The notes under the pieces: model-generated
Database searches by the model: none
Told to the model about the DNA's origin: nothing
What the model saw: only the letters and a program-made list of their open reading frames with translations
Translations under genes and position numbers: made by a program
Shown: positions 17,817 through 26,955 of the stretch, in pieces
How positions within the stretch are numbered: position 1 is the stretch's first letter
How the letters are laid out: every line of letters begins with the position of its first letter
From: CAVQBP01 sp963710745
Lineage (GTDB): Bacteria > Bacteroidota > Ignavibacteria > Ignavibacteriales > Ignavibacteriaceae
Assembly (NCBI GenBank): GCA_963710745.1
Contig: CAVQBP010000019.1
Span: 1-64,000, forward strand
Length of the DNA: 64,000 bases
Reading direction: 5' to 3'

Positions 17817-17859
17817 ACAACCAAAAAATTTGATACAGATTAGATTTTTTGGTTGTTTT
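17817..17859 (+). terminator. Terminator after tonB copy 1
   Basis: A 13-bp stem (17817-17829 with 17844-17856, arm ACAACCAAAAAAT) with a 14-base loop is followed by TTTGTTTT. It lies 38 bases after the tonB stop and separates the two tonB copies into different transcripts. Confidence 0.8.
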
Positions 17860-17979
17860 GTTTTAAACATTCCATCCTAATCTTCTTTATTTCACTTGTC
17901 TAATTGAACACATCATAATTTCCAAAAGGGAACCTGAATTCTTTTCTTATAGTAACATAAACAGAATTCAAAACGGAGA

Positions 17980-18639
17980 GTGAAAATGGCATTAATAAAA
18001 AGTCCCAAAGCTGATTTAAGAAGGCAATATAAGAAAATTATGGAAATTAGCTTGATAATTTCACTGGCTTTACTAATATTCGCTTTCAAATTTTTCCCAG
18101 ATATAAAGGAATCAAAAGTTATAGAACAAGCTCCACAACAATTAATTAATTTACAGGATATTCAACAAACCACACAGGAAACCAGACCTCCTCCGCCTCC
18201 AAAACCGGAAATACCAATTGCAGTTCCCTCGGAGGATGTTTTAAATGATATTACACTGCAAAGTACTGAATTGAATCAGAATGCAAACGTTGCTCCTCCT
18301 CCTCCTCCAAAAGAAGAAAAGAAAACCGATGAAGAGCCGCAGTATTTTGTTGCAGTTGAGAATATGCCTGAACCGATTGGTGGAATTGCAGCTATTCAAA
18401 GTAAGATAGCATATCCTGAAATAGCCAAAAGAGCCGGAGTTGAGGGTACAGTTTATATTAAAGCTTATGTTGATAAAAAAGGTATTGTAACTAAAGCTGT
18501 AGTGCTGAAAGGAATTGGAGCAGGATGCGATAAAGAAGCTTTAAAAGCTGTAGAGGAAACCAAGTTTAAACCCGGCAGCCAGCGAGGTAAACCGGTTAAT
18601 GTTATGGTCTCAATTCCTGTTGTTTTCAGGCTTCAATAA
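17980..18639 (+). CDS. tonB: TonB energy transducer, copy 2
   Basis: Paralogue of the preceding tonB, with the same architecture: cytosolic tail MALIKSPKADLRRQYKK, one membrane helix, proline-rich linker (RPPPPPKPEIP) and the C-terminal TonB domain with YPEIAKRAGVEGTVYIKAYV. The ATG is at 17986, with an in-frame ATG two codons upstream at 17980; the 17986 start matches copy 1 and follows CGGAGAG, so it is the better choice. Most differences from copy 1 lie in the linker, suggesting similar partners but perhaps different receptor preference or periplasmic reach. It has its own terminator. Confidence 0.92.
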   Translation: MKMALIKSPKADLRRQYKKIMEISLIISLALLIFAFKFFPDIKESKVIEQAPQQLINLQDIQQTTQETRPPPPPKPEIPIAVPSEDVLNDITLQSTELNQNANVAPPPPPKEEKKTDEEPQYFVAVENMPEPIGGIAAIQSKIAYPEIAKRAGVEGTVYIKAYVDKKGIVTKAVVLKGIGAGCDKEALKAVEETKFKPGSQRGKPVNVMVSIPVVFRLQ

Positions 18640-18673
18640 AAATATAAATGTAATTTGTAACTCTTTTGAAGTT

Positions 18674-18724
18674 AATATAATTCTTAACCAACAGTTAGAT
18701 CGTTGGTTAAGAATTGTTATATTT
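18674..18724 (+). terminator. Terminator after tonB copy 2
   Basis: A perfect 14-bp stem (18679-18692 with 18702-18715, arm AATTCTTAACCAAC) with a 9-base loop starts 40 bases after the stop. It can extend outward (AATAT with ATATT), and the T content just downstream is moderate. It is probably the end of the tonB copy 2 transcript. Confidence 0.7.
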
Positions 18725-18844
18725 GTACCTACCGGATAGAAAAGAAAATAGAAAATTTTTTTTCAACGCTAATATTCAAATCAATATTAGATCCCAATAC
18801 CCCAAGGGCGACGAGTCGTTAAAAAAACATAATATTGAACAATA

Positions 18845-19861
18845 ATGTTTAACGAAAATAAAAGATGGACTTCAATTATTGTAATAATATTATTAGCGCT
18901 CGATCTTATTTTCCTTTTTTTTATTAAATATGAAAATCAGGACCTTTCACTTACTCAATTCCGGTTTTCTAATACAGGTAATATTCTTAATCTATTATTT
19001 TTTGTTGTTTCAGTTATTACAATAATAATATACTCTTTTAGCAGGCGCATTCAATATAATGGAAAATTGCTTATATATTTTACATCAATTATTACAGCCC
19101 TTCTGATTCTTGCTTCAATAAGCACAGTCATTAATTTTCCCGACACAGGTATTTATATATTCAATCATCCCTTACATAGAATCTTAACCGGTGCATTGTT
19201 TTTTATTTACCAGTATTTACAAATATTTTTCATAATTTATTTACTGTTGAAAATTCTTGGTACAGAAAATTTAATATTAACTGCTGCGGTTGATTCTGTT
19301 CTGTTAACTATAGGTTTATTGATGTTTGCGTATTTATTTTCAAGTCTTCAACAGAAGGATCTGAATACAATCAATCCGGAAATAAAAGGAAATAATGTTG
19401 CAGTTGTTTTGGGTGCTGCGGTCTGGTCTCATAATCAGCCGAGCCCCAGTTTAAAAGCAAGATTGAATAAAGCAATCGAACTGTATGAAGACAGTGTCGT
19501 TAATTACATCCAGTTAACGGGGAGTAATGCCCCCGGAGAATTGAGCGAAGCAAGAGTTGCTTTTAATTATCTGTTAAAAAAAGGGATAAATCCTGCCCGG
19601 ATTTGGATTGAAGAAAAAACAACTTCGACTTCGGAACAGATCCATTTCATTAAAAATGAATTAATAAAAAAGAAAAAAATAAAAACTATTATTTTGATTT
19701 CCGCTCCCTATCACCTGACGAGAGCAAAGGAAATATGTAAATTCTATAACATAAAAGTTTATACTGCAGCATCCGATATTATGATGAGCACAAATGGTAA
19801 AATATATAACAACGTGAGGGAAAGTGTTGCTCTTTTAGCATTCTGGTTATTTGCACTCTAA
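18845..19861 (+). CDS. YdcF/SanA-like DUF218 membrane protein
   Basis: An N-terminal membrane region of about five helices (residues 9-165) is followed by a DUF218 domain (about 175-330). DUF218 features include NVAVVLGAAVW, TGSNAPGELSEA and APYHLTRAKEICKFY. E. coli relatives are SanA, linked to envelope barrier function and vancomycin resistance, and ElyC, linked to peptidoglycan assembly. A role in envelope or lipid-carrier metabolism is therefore plausible but unproven. It is monocistronic or followed by nusB 102 bases later. Confidence 0.8.
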   Translation: MFNENKRWTSIIVIILLALDLIFLFFIKYENQDLSLTQFRFSNTGNILNLLFFVVSVITIIIYSFSRRIQYNGKLLIYFTSIITALLILASISTVINFPDTGIYIFNHPLHRILTGALFFIYQYLQIFFIIYLLLKILGTENLILTAAVDSVLLTIGLLMFAYLFSSLQQKDLNTINPEIKGNNVAVVLGAAVWSHNQPSPSLKARLNKAIELYEDSVVNYIQLTGSNAPGELSEARVAFNYLLKKGINPARIWIEEKTTSTSEQIHFIKNELIKKKKIKTIILISAPYHLTRAKEICKFYNIKVYTAASDIMMSTNGKIYNNVRESVALLAFWLFAL

Positions 19862-19963
19862 AAAAAGAATTCATATAATATTGTAATTTTATTATTATTA
19901 AAATATTTTTCGTTAAGGTTTAAATTAATTTTAACACGCTTGTTCTTTGTTAAGTGAGGTCAT

Positions 19964-20449
19964 ATGCGGCAAGTTTTTAAGAGAAGAATAGTTAGAGAAA
20001 GAGTGCTGCAGGTTCTGTATGCATATGAATTGAATAAGGAGAATCTTGATTACCTGGAAAAAGAAATTATGGCAGATATCCCCGACAAAATCGACGAGGA
20101 TTTTGCTCATGATCTTATAAACCGAGTGCTCATACATTGTAATGATTTTGATAAGATGATTAAACAAAGAGTTAATAACTGGGAAATGAACAGGATCGCT
20201 CTTATTGATAAAATCCTTTTAAGGATGGGTATTTGTGAACTTCTCTATTTCCCCGATATCCCGCCCAAAGTTTCTATTAATGAAGTGATAGAAATAGCAA
20301 AGGTATTTAGTACCGCCGGCAGCGGAAAATTTATTAATGGTATTCTGGATGCTGTTTTATCAGAGCTTAAAAATTCGGGCAATCTTAATAAAACCGGTAG
20401 AGGTTTATTAGAAGAATCAATCCGGCAACCTGACACACCTAAGAAATAA
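19964..20449 (+). CDS. nusB: Transcription antitermination factor NusB
   Basis: All-helical RNA-binding protein that joins NusE (S10) at boxA in rRNA antitermination. The N-terminal RRIVRERVLQVLYAYEL and the C-terminal YFPDIPPKVSINEVIEIAKVF and KFINGILDAVL are classic NusB sequences. At 161 residues it has normal length. The ATG follows a GTGAGGT ribosome-binding site. The MFS gene starts 19 bases downstream and is likely co-transcribed. Confidence 0.95.
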   Translation: MRQVFKRRIVRERVLQVLYAYELNKENLDYLEKEIMADIPDKIDEDFAHDLINRVLIHCNDFDKMIKQRVNNWEMNRIALIDKILLRMGICELLYFPDIPPKVSINEVIEIAKVFSTAGSGKFINGILDAVLSELKNSGNLNKTGRGLLEESIRQPDTPKK

Positions 20450-20468
20450 ACTAAAGAAAAAATTAAAT

Positions 20469-21734
20469 ATGCTGAAAGAAAAAAGCAGAATTTTTATATG
20501 GACATTGTTTGATTTTGCTAATACTGCTTTTTCGGTAATTATTGTTACTGTAATATATTCGAAATATTTTTCCAACTATGTTGCCAGCGGGCAAAAGTGG
20601 ATATGGGGCTTAGCTGTCAGCTCATCGATGGTAATTGCAGCACTTTTCAGTCCTCCGCTTGGTGCGATAGCTGATGTTTCCAGGAACAGGAAAAGATTTT
20701 TGCTGCTATTAACTTTACTTTCCGTTATTTGTACTGCGCTGATGTTCTTTGTTCAAAAGGGAGATATCTTTCTGGGATTCATTTTGTTTGTCTTTGCAAA
20801 TATTGGATTTGAAGGAGGTCTGGTTTTTTATGATGCTTTCCTTCCGGATTTAACTGCAAAGAAGAATTTTGGAAGAGTATCGGGGTATGGCTTTGCAATG
20901 GGATATGTGGGAGCTCTTGTTGTTTTGGTAATAGTTATGGTATTATTGCCGCAGCAGACATCTCCTGATTATTATTTCTATATAAGGTTATCTTTTGTTG
21001 TAGCTGCTGTTTTCTTCTTATTTTTCTCCATACCGCTGTTTCTGTTTGTAAGCGAGCCCAGAAGGGAAAGAATAATTAAGACGGATATTGTAAAAAGCGG
21101 TATAGATAAAAGTTTTACAACTTTAAAAGCTATATTTTTTCAGAATAAATATCCGGCCGTATCAAGATTTTTGTTTGCGTTTTTTTTATATAATGATGCT
21201 ATAATAACAATCATTGCCTTCGCATCAATTTTTGCCGCTAATACTTTAAAGATGACTGATGATGAAATTATCTATTTCTTTATTATTGTACAAAGTACTG
21301 CGGTTGCAGGTTCATTTATTTTTGGAATTGTATCGGATCATATCGGACCGAAAAAAACAATTACAATTACTTTGATAATCTGGCTTGTGGTTGTTATAGG
21401 AGCTTTTTTTGTAAATACCATTTTTGAATTTTATATAATAGGGTTATTGGCCGGTGCATCAATCGGGTCTTCGCAAAGTTGCAGCAGAAGTCTGATGGCT
21501 CTTTTGACGCCTAAGGAAAGAGAAGCAGAATTTTTCGGTTTTTATGACGGACTCTTCGGTAAATCTTCTGCTGTTGTAGGACCATTGTTCTACGGGATCA
21601 TTTCAGATTTGTCAAGTGACAGAGTTGCCGCACTGGCGATCGGTTTATTCTTCCTAACCGGTTTAATTATTTTACAGAAAGTTGAAGTCCCTTTTATTAG
21701 GCAAAAATCTGAATCAGAAGTAACTGCCGAATAA
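20469..21734 (+). CDS. MFS transporter, UMF1/Atg22-like
   Basis: Twelve-helix major facilitator protein of 421 residues. The opening IWTLFDFANTAFSVIIVTVIYSKYF and the loop GLVFYDAFLPDLT are typical of the UMF1 (Atg22-like) family, whose yeast member exports amino acids from the vacuole. Substrate in bacteria is not known. It lies directly after nusB and converges with the minus-strand CDF gene, 34 bases apart. Confidence 0.87.
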   Translation: MLKEKSRIFIWTLFDFANTAFSVIIVTVIYSKYFSNYVASGQKWIWGLAVSSSMVIAALFSPPLGAIADVSRNRKRFLLLLTLLSVICTALMFFVQKGDIFLGFILFVFANIGFEGGLVFYDAFLPDLTAKKNFGRVSGYGFAMGYVGALVVLVIVMVLLPQQTSPDYYFYIRLSFVVAAVFFLFFSIPLFLFVSEPRRERIIKTDIVKSGIDKSFTTLKAIFFQNKYPAVSRFLFAFFLYNDAIITIIAFASIFAANTLKMTDDEIIYFFIIVQSTAVAGSFIFGIVSDHIGPKKTITITLIIWLVVVIGAFFVNTIFEFYIIGLLAGASIGSSQSCSRSLMALLTPKEREAEFFGFYDGLFGKSSAVVGPLFYGIISDLSSDRVAALAIGLFFLTGLIILQKVEVPFIRQKSESEVTAE

Positions 21735-21768
21735 TAAAAATTCCGGATTATAAAACCGCATATTATGA

Positions 21769-22761
21769 TTATTTAAGCGGAAGCATGTAAACAGATTTGC
21801 CTGTGAGCTTTTCTTCATTCCAATCAAAATTAACAGATTTATTACTGCTTCTAACCGTACAGTTTTGATAATCGCAAAATTTACAAAGCTCAGGGCGGCA
21901 ATAATCAAAATGAATTTTAATTTGAGAATTAGGAAAATTTTGTTCCAATATATTTTGAATCTCATCTTCTTCGGTATGGGATTCTTTTATAGTGAAGAAA
22001 TAAGGGAGTATTAAATGAAAGTCGATAAAAATTTTGTCTCCAGATTGCCAGAATCTTAACTGATGAATATCTATCCAGTAATTTTTTTTATCAGCAAGAA
22101 TTGTATCTACAATTTTTTTTAGAATATCTTTATCTGTTTCAGCCATTAAACCACCGATAGATTGACGCATTAATTTATAGCCGGTAACAAGAATATTTAG
22201 CGCAATTGCAATTGCAAAAATAGGATCGAGCAATTGAAATTTTGTTATCATAACCAGGCTGATACCTGCAATTACTCCTATACTTGTATAGGAATCGGTA
22301 AGTACATGTTTACCATCTGCAATTAAAGTTAAAGAATTTGTTTTTTTACCTCTCTTTACAAGATATGTACCCAAAAGCAGGTTAACTACTCCTGCAATGC
22401 TTATAACCGTTACTCCTATATCTAATTGTTTTAGGTTTGTTCCCTTTATAATATCCATAACAGCAGTAAAAATAATAAAAACTGCTGCGACGATAATTAA
22501 AAGCCCTTCAATACCGGCAGAGAAAAATTCAATGTTTCCATGACCGTACAAATGTGATTTATCTGCCGGTTTAGAGCTTATTACAATGCTGAATAAAGCC
22601 ATCGATGTGGCCAAAACATGAACAACCGATTCCGCTGCATCTGAAAAAATTGCTGCTGAACCTGTCAATAGGAAAGCGCCCATCTTTGCGAAAAACATTC
22701 CTATACCGACAGATAAAGATATTATTGCAGCTTTCCTTTTCAGGTTATATTCATCTATCAT
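21769..22761 (-). CDS. Cation diffusion facilitator with C-terminal Cys cluster
   Basis: Metal/proton antiporter of the CDF family, 330 residues, with six membrane helices. The helix-2 and helix-5 metal-site segments are visible as AAIFSDAAESVVHVLATSMAL and ADGKHVLTDSYTSIG, and HLYGHGNIEFFSAG matches the conserved loop. The C-terminal cytosolic domain (about residues 210-290) has the usual alpha/beta composition. It then carries an extra segment with four cysteines (YCRPELCKFCDYQNC, about residues 287-301), which is unusual and may bind a metal ion or sense redox. Zn, Fe, Co or Mn are all possible substrates. Confidence 0.87.
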   Translation of the reverse strand: MIDEYNLKRKAAIISLSVGIGMFFAKMGAFLLTGSAAIFSDAAESVVHVLATSMALFSIVISSKPADKSHLYGHGNIEFFSAGIEGLLIIVAAVFIIFTAVMDIIKGTNLKQLDIGVTVISIAGVVNLLLGTYLVKRGKKTNSLTLIADGKHVLTDSYTSIGVIAGISLVMITKFQLLDPIFAIAIALNILVTGYKLMRQSIGGLMAETDKDILKKIVDTILADKKNYWIDIHQLRFWQSGDKIFIDFHLILPYFFTIKESHTEEDEIQNILEQNFPNSQIKIHFDYCRPELCKFCDYQNCTVRSSNKSVNFDWNEEKLTGKSVYMLPLK

Positions 22762-22895
22762 TAATATCCCCGTTAAGACCTGGACTAAATTACTAAACTA
22801 ACCAGAATAAATAAAATACTGAATTCCGGTGATAATATTAATTGGTATAAATTTTTGAAAATTATTTCGGCACAAAGCCCGGGTGAAAATTTCTA

Positions 22896-24488
22896 TTAAT
22901 TTACTTGAAATTCTGTTTTATCAGGACGGATTGCATTATACATTCTTTTTAATTCATTGTAAGCAAACTGATTCCCTCTTTGTGCAGCTAATCTGTAATT
23001 TTTTACAGCTATTGCTTTATCCTGGTTTATGACTATACCATTCTCATAACAATATGCAAGGGCCACCTGTGAAAGAATGGATCCAAGATCGTTTCCGGAT
23101 TCTAATATCTTAACTGCATTATCCAGATCCGAGTTTTTTAGATAACCAAAGACAGCCGCTGCCGCCAATCTTATCTTTGCTTCCATGCTTCCCAGATTTT
23201 CAGATTCCTCCCATATAGCAAAAGCTTTTTGCCGATTCACTTTAATAAAATTCCCGTTATTAAAAGCCAAGCCCAATTCATTCAATGCGGGAAGATACTT
23301 TCTTTGAGCAGCCTGCTGCAGAAGTCTGATTGCATCTTCCTGAATAATCTGGTTATTAAAACCAAATGCAAAAAGACCATACCACACAAACATAGCTTCG
23401 GGATCTTTTTCTTTTATTAATTTATTCAGCTCTCCCGATATATTTTTATCTTTAATCAGGTTATATATAAGCCATGGAGATCTTGGCGAATCTAATCTAA
23501 GCGCCCTGATATAATACGATAAAGCTGTAATTAAATTCTGAGGATAGTAGATCCCTTTTTCATAAAACCTTCCGATAAAATTCAATGATTCAGGACTACC
23601 TGACTCGGCGGATTCCAGCAATGCCGGAACATTTGAAGAATCAATCTCCGGCAATTTAGTATCGAATTCGGTAAGAGTATCTATTATTTCTTTATCTCCT
23701 GTAAGCAGCAGATCTTTCTGGAGCATTTTAAGCGATACTACTTTAACAGTATCTGAATTCGATTCAAAATCTATAAAAGATAATCCTAAAGCAGATGAAA
23801 GAGAATTACCTTCCCCATTATTATCTTCTGTTTTCTTTTTGTCCGAGTTCTTAACATCTGCAGTATCAAGAAGTGCAGCGGGAACTTTTGATTTTAACTC
23901 CTTTAATGTTTCCTTTGCCGGTTCAAAACCAGCGTCAGATGCTTTTTTAACCCATCTGTAAGCAGCAGCCCAATCACGTTTAACAACCAGGTTATCGGTA
24001 TGAAAAATCCCTACAATATATTCAGCCTGAGGCATTTCATTTTCTGCAGCTTTCATAAAATAATTATAAGCATCGAATGGATTCCATTTAACGCCCCACC
24101 CGTTCATTAATAAAATGCCGTAATTATATTCAGCGGCAGTCAACTTACTTTCAACAGCTTTATGGATCCAGTAAGCTCCGAGCAAAGTATCGGCATGAAC
24201 TCCATCTCCCAGTAAATACCGGATACCCAGTTCGTGTTCAGCCAAGGGGTCGCCTGAATTTGCTTCCCTAATTAAATTAAATTGTTTCCAAAGCTGATAT
24301 GAAAGATCAGGCTGATAAAAAGGAGTTAATCTATTTTGAGGCCGGTTTTTCTTAAAGGCTAAGCTGGAAGTCGAATCACTATCCTGAATAATTTTTTCGG
24401 GATTGGCATTAGGAAAACACAACTGAACATCAATAAATAACAAAAAAACCACAAAAACCGAAAGGAAAAACCATTTATTTTTTAACAA
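22896..24488 (-). CDS. Exported Sel1-repeat (TPR-like) protein
   Basis: A 530-residue protein with an N-terminal hydrophobic signal or anchor (residues 5-25). About three Sel1-like repeats come first (e.g. AEHELGIRYLLGDGVHADTL), then a low-complexity charged linker (about 205-270), then four or more further repeats including ALAYCYENGIVINQDKA. Sel1 repeats form superhelical scaffolds for protein interaction. No enzyme domain is seen. It is likely periplasmic and an adaptor; partner unknown. Confidence 0.82.
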   Translation of the reverse strand: MLKNKWFFLSVFVVFLLFIDVQLCFPNANPEKIIQDSDSTSSLAFKKNRPQNRLTPFYQPDLSYQLWKQFNLIREANSGDPLAEHELGIRYLLGDGVHADTLLGAYWIHKAVESKLTAAEYNYGILLMNGWGVKWNPFDAYNYFMKAAENEMPQAEYIVGIFHTDNLVVKRDWAAAYRWVKKASDAGFEPAKETLKELKSKVPAALLDTADVKNSDKKKTEDNNGEGNSLSSALGLSFIDFESNSDTVKVVSLKMLQKDLLLTGDKEIIDTLTEFDTKLPEIDSSNVPALLESAESGSPESLNFIGRFYEKGIYYPQNLITALSYYIRALRLDSPRSPWLIYNLIKDKNISGELNKLIKEKDPEAMFVWYGLFAFGFNNQIIQEDAIRLLQQAAQRKYLPALNELGLAFNNGNFIKVNRQKAFAIWEESENLGSMEAKIRLAAAAVFGYLKNSDLDNAVKILESGNDLGSILSQVALAYCYENGIVINQDKAIAVKNYRLAAQRGNQFAYNELKRMYNAIRPDKTEFQVN

Positions 24489-24647
24489 TATTAAAAATCC
24501 TCAAAATTCTAAATAAATTTAATACTTTAAAAACTATTAAAATAATCCTTATAATTTCAGGTATTTTATCAGTAATAACAATATTTGACAATCATTATTA
24601 AAGAAAGGTTTTATTCGGCTTTTCCCCGATTTTTTTATTTTATTTAA

Positions 24648-25223
24648 CTAAAATGCCTTGAGAATTTCTTCTGTATTTAGTATTAGTCCTAATCTGGGGA
24701 AAATATATTTTAGAGGATAATCATGTTCTTCCTTTGAACGGGCAGCCATCGCATCGCTCGCAAATATCTGGTTATATCCGAATTCATATGCAAACCTTGC
24801 AGTACTTTCCACACCAAAATTAGTAGCAATACCGCAGAGTATAATTGTATCAATTTTTCGTCTTCTTAACTGCAGATCAAGCTCAGTACCGTAAAAGGCT
24901 CCCCATTGATGTTTGGTGATCAAAAAATCATTCGGCTGAATATTTAGTTCGGCAACATATTCACTCCATGAGGGATCAAATTTTGATATATTAGAGGAGG
25001 TATCAGATATCGGCTTTAAAGCGTCCTTAAAATCGGGTGAAGGTGTGACATGAACCAGGAATACCGGCATCTCATTTTCTCTTGCTGCTTCAACTATCCT
25101 AACCGAATTTTTAATTACAACATCCGCGGGGTGCGGTTCAGTTGGAATTGCAGCTATACCCCTTTGCAGATCAATTACAACAACTGATGTGCTTTGAATA
25201 TTTATTTTTAATTCCTGCGACAT
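24648..25223 (-). CDS. Isochorismatase-fold protein of the YecD type
   Basis: Cysteine-hydrolase fold protein, 191 residues. The catalytic Asp (D18 in VVVIDLQRG) and a Lys in TKHQWGAFYGTEL are present. At the position of the nucleophilic Cys in the usual ATxxCVxxTA motif, this protein has Gly (ATNFGVESTA). The same replacement occurs in E. coli YecD-like proteins, so it marks a subfamily rather than random loss. Its activity is unknown; a classical nicotinamidase or isochorismatase function is unlikely. Confidence 0.85.
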   Translation of the reverse strand: MSQELKINIQSTSVVVIDLQRGIAAIPTEPHPADVVIKNSVRIVEAARENEMPVFLVHVTPSPDFKDALKPISDTSSNISKFDPSWSEYVAELNIQPNDFLITKHQWGAFYGTELDLQLRRRKIDTIILCGIATNFGVESTARFAYEFGYNQIFASDAMAARSKEEHDYPLKYIFPRLGLILNTEEILKAF

Positions 25224-25335
25224 TTTTTATCCTTTTTTTACAAGTTAAAATTTAATTATTATAAATATTTTCTTATGATATATAGATCAAACCCCATTCA
25301 GGTAAATGAGATAATTTCATTATATTTCTGGATAT

Positions 25336-25710
25336 ATGTTAATCCAACTATATACTGCAAACACCATTGTGCTGAAAAAATTTAACCTTTTACTAAGAAG
25401 TCTGATGGAAATTGGGATTGTAGCCGGGCTGGGTTACTGGGGCTTTCATACTACGAAGGGGAGCATCATAAAAATTATTTTGGCCATAGGTACTCCGGCA
25501 ATTATATTCGGTTTCTGGGGTCTGGTTGATTTTCATAAAGCGGGGAAATTTTCCGAATCTCTCCGTTTGCTTCAGGAATTGATAATTTCCGGAGCTACAG
25601 CTTTCGCGTTATATTCTGCAGGGCAGCATCTCTTTGGCTGGATATTAGCTCTGTTATCGATTGTTCACCATATCCTGGTTTATTTAATTGGAGATACATT
25701 AGTGAGGTAA
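25336..25710 (+). CDS. DUF2568 (YrdB-like) membrane protein
   Basis: Small membrane protein of 124 residues with four helices. LLRSLMEIGIVAGLGYWGF, GTPAIIFGFWGLVDFHKAG and a late histidine pair (IVHHIL) match the YrdB/DUF2568 family, of unknown function. The N-terminal 15 or so residues before the first conserved stretch are less certain, so a downstream start is possible. It is followed 48 bases later by the carbonic anhydrase. Confidence 0.75.
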   Translation: MLIQLYTANTIVLKKFNLLLRSLMEIGIVAGLGYWGFHTTKGSIIKIILAIGTPAIIFGFWGLVDFHKAGKFSESLRLLQELIISGATAFALYSAGQHLFGWILALLSIVHHILVYLIGDTLVR

Positions 25711-25758
25711 ACGTCCGGTTTCAATTAAAAAATTTTTAATTTAAAACAGAAGGAAGAA

Positions 25759-26385
25759 ATGAATATCATACAAATATTTAAGAATAATAAAAAATGGATA
25801 GATGAGAAATTAAAAGTAGATAAAAATTATTTTAAGAAATTATCAAAAGGGCAAAACCCTGACATTTTATATATAGGTTGTTCCGACAGCAGGGTAACAG
25901 CGGAAGAGATTATGGGAGTTCAGCCCGGAGATGTGTTTGTTCACAGAAATATAGCTAATATGGTTCCTAATACTGATTTGAGTGCTATGTCGGTAATAAA
26001 TTTTGCAGTGAATAACTTAAAAGTAAAACATATTGTAGTCTGCGGACATTATTACTGCGGGGGAGTAAAGGCAGCTATGCAGTCAGAAGATCTGGGTATT
26101 TTAAATCCATGGCTGCGGAACATAAGGGATGTTTACCGTCTGCATAAAAATGAACTTAATTCTGTAAAAAGTTACGAAGAAAAATATAAGAGATTAGTTG
26201 AACTTAATGTACAGGAGCAGTGTGTGAATGTTATTAAAACACCTGAAGTTCAAAGAGCTATTAAATCAAAAAAAATTACTGTTCACGGCTGGGTATTTGA
26301 TATCCATAACGGCAGCTTAATTGATTTAAAAATAGATTTTGGTAAGATACTTGAAAGCATTATGGAAATTTACCGCATCAAATAA
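25759..26385 (+). CDS. can: Beta-carbonic anhydrase
   Basis: Zinc enzyme interconverting CO2 and bicarbonate. The metal and active-site residues are visible: C41-S-D43-S-R45, then HRNIAN, and H97 and C100 in VVCGHYYCGG. These fit the plant-type beta class. At 208 residues it has normal length, cytosolic, without signal peptide. Its ATG follows AGAAGGAAG. It probably supplies bicarbonate for carboxylation or helps pH balance. Confidence 0.95.
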   Translation: MNIIQIFKNNKKWIDEKLKVDKNYFKKLSKGQNPDILYIGCSDSRVTAEEIMGVQPGDVFVHRNIANMVPNTDLSAMSVINFAVNNLKVKHIVVCGHYYCGGVKAAMQSEDLGILNPWLRNIRDVYRLHKNELNSVKSYEEKYKRLVELNVQEQCVNVIKTPEVQRAIKSKKITVHGWVFDIHNGSLIDLKIDFGKILESIMEIYRIK

Positions 26386-26421
26386 AAGCTTATCGCTTAT
26401 AATTTATCAAATAAAATAAAC

Positions 26422-26955
26422 ATGTTATTAAATGATGCAATCGATTTAATTAGAAATGATGCTTTATCTAAAACCTGTGCGCAAACATGGGCCGACTTAG
26501 GATGCGGTTCGGGAACTTTTACAAAAGCCCTGGCAAATTTGCTCCCTGACAATAGTATTATTTATGCTGTGGATAAGAACAGATCTGATTTGATAAATGT
26601 TGGAAGAAACGAAAAGATAAAAGTTGAAAAAATAGATGCAGATTTCATCAATGATGATTTACCGCTGAATCTTGATGGAATATTAATGGCAAACTCACTT
26701 CATTATGTAGAAGAAAAAAGCCCCTTCATAAAAAAAATTGAGAAAAATTTTAAATCCGATTCGCTTTTTTTAATTGTGGAATATGATATGGATATTTCGA
26801 ATCATTGGGTGCCGTTTCCTTTGAGTTACAATTCACTGAAGTTATTATTTGAAAACGAGGGATACAATTCAATTAAAAAACTTAAAGAACGCGCTTCATT
26901 ATACAGGAGAACAAATATTTATTCTGCATTAATAAATAAAAATATATTACTTTGA
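26422..26955 (+). CDS. Class I SAM-dependent methyltransferase
   Basis: Short methyltransferase of 177 residues. Motif I is WADLGCGSGTFTKAL, the acidic residue after beta-2 lies in IYAVDKN, and a motif IV-like stretch is LDGILMANSLHYVEEK. The chain is shorter than usual for a complete enzyme of this class, and the C-terminal strand region is brief. Substrate cannot be predicted. Confidence 0.82.
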   Translation: MLLNDAIDLIRNDALSKTCAQTWADLGCGSGTFTKALANLLPDNSIIYAVDKNRSDLINVGRNEKIKVEKIDADFINDDLPLNLDGILMANSLHYVEEKSPFIKKIEKNFKSDSLFLIVEYDMDISNHWVPFPLSYNSLKLLFENEGYNSIKKLKERASLYRRTNIYSALINKNILL

